Of a stretch of 64,000 nucleotides of DNA, positions 60,487 to 64,000 are shown in pieces. This DNA is from Plecoglossus altivelis (taxonomy: Eukaryota > Chordata > Actinopteri > Osmeriformes > Plecoglossidae), in assembly GCA_036571765.1 (NCBI GenBank), contig BROE01000007.1, positions 6,408,636 to 6,472,635 on the forward strand, in the 5' to 3' direction. Positions within the stretch are counted from its first letter, which is position 1; each line of letters opens with the position of its first letter. The notes beneath the pieces were generated by a model. It made no database searches. It had not been told where the DNA came from and saw nothing but the letters and a program-made list of their open reading frames with translations. Made by a program: the position numbers and the translations under genes.

Positions 60487-63400
60487 CTAAATGAAAGACT
60501 GGGTTCAGATCTTTACCTTTGGTCGGCGGCGGTTATGCTCCAGCAGTTTGAGGCCATAACATTTGACATGTTCCATGTTTTCAACAGCTAAACCAACTGT
60601 TTCAAAGATGTTTCGCACTTTCCCCCAGTTTTTGGTGGCAAACCAAACGGGACTAAATCCTTGTTTTCACATCTGAAAAGCAGATTCCATATAACTAAAA
60701 AAGTCATGTCAACATTTTCTTGTTGTAAAGCAACAACGTTGCAGAATGAATTGGCTGTGCACAAACAGGCACTGTTTTGTTTTATTTCATCAACAAAGTA
60801 TTGCCTCCAAATTGTTTCCCCAAATCCTGCTGACTAGTGTAGACAACCCATTGTAATAATGGTTCATTTCTCTGTGTATCAAACTCAGACCGATCGTAAA
60901 ATAGTAGTTTGATGAAAACATCAGGCCACATCACAATGCAACAGTACCACATATTTTAGAATCCAAATAATCCCAAAAACTGGATTACATCATGACCATA
61001 ATGGCTTCCTGGTTAAGAAGTATGTCAGGATAGGGATAGCTGGATTATTTTCCATTTTGCTCCATTTCCTTCTCCTCAGTCCAGTCTGACTGTGGTAATC
61101 TTGTGCTCTTTTCACCCCTGTCTAATCCTGGCTGTTCCTTCCCCATCCGATGTACTTCCAGTTCTTTTTAAATCCTATTTTGGAATTTCTGATTTGTGCT
61201 CCTTTCTTAACTTTTGCTGTGGTTTTCCTGTCGAGCGGAGATCCTAGCAGGATGGTGTTTCAGAGGAGGGTAGAGAGGACAGTGGGGTCTTTGCTTACTT
61301 GAAATGCGGTGTTATAAGTCATTCACATACGCACATACACACACAGAACGCAACACTTAATTTCCTAAAAATAGCAATCCCATGTTATGAGTTGCCACGA
61401 GCTTATCTCCCTGACCTGGTGGGTCTCCAGGTGAACAGATGAAGCTGCATGTGCGAGTGTGCTTCCCTGAGGAGGGAGACGGAGGAGGGAGACGGAGGAG
61501 GGAGTGGGAGGATGACCAGGGCCAGAAGGCAGCACTTGTAATTCCACTCCTCCCCCTCACATTCAGCTCTCGCAGTCATAGTCGTGGTACATCTTTGACC
61601 AAAGATAGTGGGGTCGATCACGTCTGTAATACAAACACTGTGCTGTATGGGGATAAGACATATAGCAGTAATGGATCATGTGGGTGTGGGGCTCTCATGT
61701 TCTCGTTCCTTCATTTAGAGTCCAGGAACGTTCTAGAGGGTGACTGTGTTTGAATGGTAGCATGTGTCCTATACCTCTCAGTAAATCTGACTTTATACTT
61801 TGAGTATAAACTTTTTTTTATCAAGGAAGTTGGTACAGCATTACTTGTTAATGACATCAGTCATATACAGCAAATGTCCAGTGGAGATGGGAAGTACTGT
61901 GGTAATCCTAGCCTACTGTTTCTCCTTTTTGATCCTTTATAGAAAATAGGTTGTCTCCTCATCCACATCTCCAAGGCAACCATCACTTACACACACGGGT
62001 TGATGATCTAGCCTGTACTTTTCAACTTTGAAAGGAATGTCTCCCACGTATCCATTCAACTGCTCTAATCTCTGTGGAGACAGAGTGACACAGGGACAAA
62101 CCACAAATAACTTCATGATAGTGTCTTCAAAGGCTGTGTGTGCTGCAATGCAATGATCTCAATTGAAATACATTTTCAAAGGACGTTGAATTGAAGGATG
62201 CAGTCAAGCAAGGTTTCTTTTAGATTGTGCAGCCTATCATGATCGTACTGTGGACCGCATGGTATTTCAGGTGACCGGAGTAGCTTGACTCAGTTTGAAC
62301 CTTGCCACCACCATGCATGTGTAACCGATGGCAATAGCTCATCAATCATTTGGAGTGGGAAGGTGGATGGATCTGGGCAGACCAGATTAGAACCTGTGAG
62401 TCAGAGAAGGGGACTGTGTGTGTGTGTGTTGGAGGGAGGGCAAGAGCACACATTAGAGCAGATTAAACCTTTATCCTGATTCAAGTGATGAGGATGGGCA
62501 CGCGCCAGGTCAGGGACCACTGGTTCAGCCCAAAACAAACACACAACATCTGGGGACCTGAGGGGAAATCACTGCCACGGTAAACAGCCACTGTGGTCGA
62601 TGCTGGCTGGGGTCAGCTGGCTGGGGTCAGCTGGCTGGGGTCAGCTGGCTGGCTCAAAGGTAACGGGGCTGGGAAGTCACTACGGTGGGAAACGGCACAG
62701 TAGCTTTTCCATGGAGTTCTGAATAAGCAGAGCTCGGTTGTAATCGGTTCCTGCTGTGTGCTGTCTACACTTTAAGATTCACCGCTCTTCACAGCATACA
62801 CAGCCCCTACAGATACATTCATCAAATTGATTAAGGCGTGTAGAAGATTAACGTGTGTGAAGTTGATTTCTTCTGTTATTAGTACAATACTTGCTGAAGT
62901 GTAATAGGGAATTCATTATGACTGCATGTTTAAACACTAATTATTGTCTAAACAAATGCCTTGGGAGAACAGTTTCAGATGAGTGTAGCTCCCTTTCCAG
63001 TGTGAAAAGAAGATAGGGCTCAGTGTTTCTCTAATAAACATGTCTGTTTTTCGACATACGATTTCTTTTTATTTGGGTTATGTGAAGGATTATCATCTTG
63101 TGAACCTTTGTGTGTTTTATGCTTTACGGTCTATAAGGAAAGAGAAAACATGACCACGATTACGATTTGGGTGTTTTCAAGTTATTTCTAAAGTGTCAAA
63201 AGCATTTATCCATTTTCCCAAAAAGTGCAATGTCGAGGCCCAGTAGTGTGACAAATGCTCCTCCAACACACACAAACAGCTCCATATTTGCATATCGGAG
63301 TGCTGATGAAGACAACGTGTGAAAATCATATCGTAGAAGCAAACAGCACGGACATAAACTTCAAACCACAAAACATTCTCAGTTTTCAACACATTCCTTC

Positions 63401-64000
63401 CATTACTGGTCAAACCTTTAAAGGAAACATAAAGACAGTAGGATCTGAGCCCCCTGTCCTTTGCTGGAATAATCCCCCTCCTCCTCCGATCTCTCAAGCA
63501 AAGTTGAAAGGTATCAGCCCATAACATGCATGGATTGGCAATATCTCTTGGAGCCAGTTGTCTACGGAACATGATCCAGGCTACTTTCTTGCAACAATGC
63601 AAACCCCTGTGCTAAATGCTAAGGTCATGATCTGGTTTCTTCATCATACATGAACCAATCACGGTGTGCACAGACCTGCCTTTGTCTTGCTGCACCCTGG
63701 CTGAAGTGTGTGGCTCCTGGCAAGCCATGAACACATGAACACAGTCTGTGACACAAGCTACTTCACATGCGTTACGCTGGATGCATACTGTATGAAGGGT
63801 ACTGTATGTCAATTATACAAACGAGTATGAAAAAGGAGATGTTTTTTTGTCCGTCCGCAACAAGTAGATGACTGTTGAATGCATACATATTCATCCCATC
63901 CAGTCTCCCGCCTCCCACAGGTTGTTGCTGTCTAGGCCTGAGGCCTTTGTGAGCTCCTAGTGTTTACCGAGCCAGTGAATCTCCCTGGCAGGTCGAGAGC
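60487..64000 (-). other. ppp1r1b: ppp1r1b intron 1 / upstream region
   Basis: I searched for a first coding exon (a Met-Asp-Pro start and KKIQFSVP-like sequence) and did not find one. The stretch contains a G/A-rich repeat at about 61472-61503, the 14-bp repeat at 62603-62653 and otherwise unremarkable sequence. Confidence 0.45.
62603..62653. repeat. 14-bp tandem repeat, 3.5 copies
   Basis: The unit ctggctggggtcag is repeated without mismatches. Confidence 0.9.

Noticed and set aside
60487..64000. First coding exon of ppp1r1b in the right margin
   Set aside because: No sequence coding a KKIQF-like motif with a suitable donor was found; ORFs near 61357-61621 are simple-sequence shadows.

Overview
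The window is genomic DNA of a bony fish (teleost). Every supported gene is a split vertebrate gene with GT-AG introns, intergenic distances are short, and non-coding DNA is rich in (CA)n/(GA)n microsatellites, minisatellites and fish-type mobile-element remnants (a tRNA-derived SINE with an L2-like tail, a TTAA-flanked MITE). I cannot name the species. Gene models were built by hand: exon ends were chosen so that splice sites and reading phase agree and the protein matches family sequence recalled from memory; no database search was made.

Layout. 1-1329 (-): 5' coding exons of rnf40 (BRE1B), running off the left edge. 2945-5331 (+): phkg2. 6298-8143 (-): cfap119 (ccdc189), head-to-head with a tubby-family gene at 8893-13226 (+). 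14952-17549 (+): il21r. 18730-20047 (-): ube2i (UBC9). 24091-35792 (-): kctd5, with several minisatellites in its introns, a second copy of its penultimate exon and a possible alternative last exon. 38369-45109 (-): pdpk1 (PDK1). 45850-47555 (-): tsr3, divergent from gnptg at 47932-49961 (+). 51156-52406 (-): pnmt. 54772-55689 (-): tcap (telethonin). 58497-60486 (-): exons 2-5 of ppp1r1b (DARPP-32), whose first coding exon I do not find in the window.

The genes do not form one pathway. They are two conserved synteny blocks. The left 50 kb carries genes whose human counterparts lie on the short arm of chromosome 16 (RNF40, PHKG2, CFAP119, IL21R, UBE2I, KCTD5, PDPK1, TSR3, GNPTG). The right 13 kb carries the human 17q12 trio PNMT-TCAP-PPP1R1B, without STARD3. 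The junction lies between about 50.0 and 51.1 kb.

The most interesting observations are the duplicated, probably mutually exclusive kctd5 exon pair with the alternative acidic C-terminal exon; a GC-AG intron in gnptg; an orphan C2HC-finger-like ORF just past gnptg at the synteny junction; a TTAA-flanked MITE in pdpk1; an X-box-like motif between the two cilium-linked genes; and a CLEAR/E-box-like motif in the tsr3/gnptg promoter. I see no new multi-gene system, CRISPR array, functional tRNA gene or rRNA gene.
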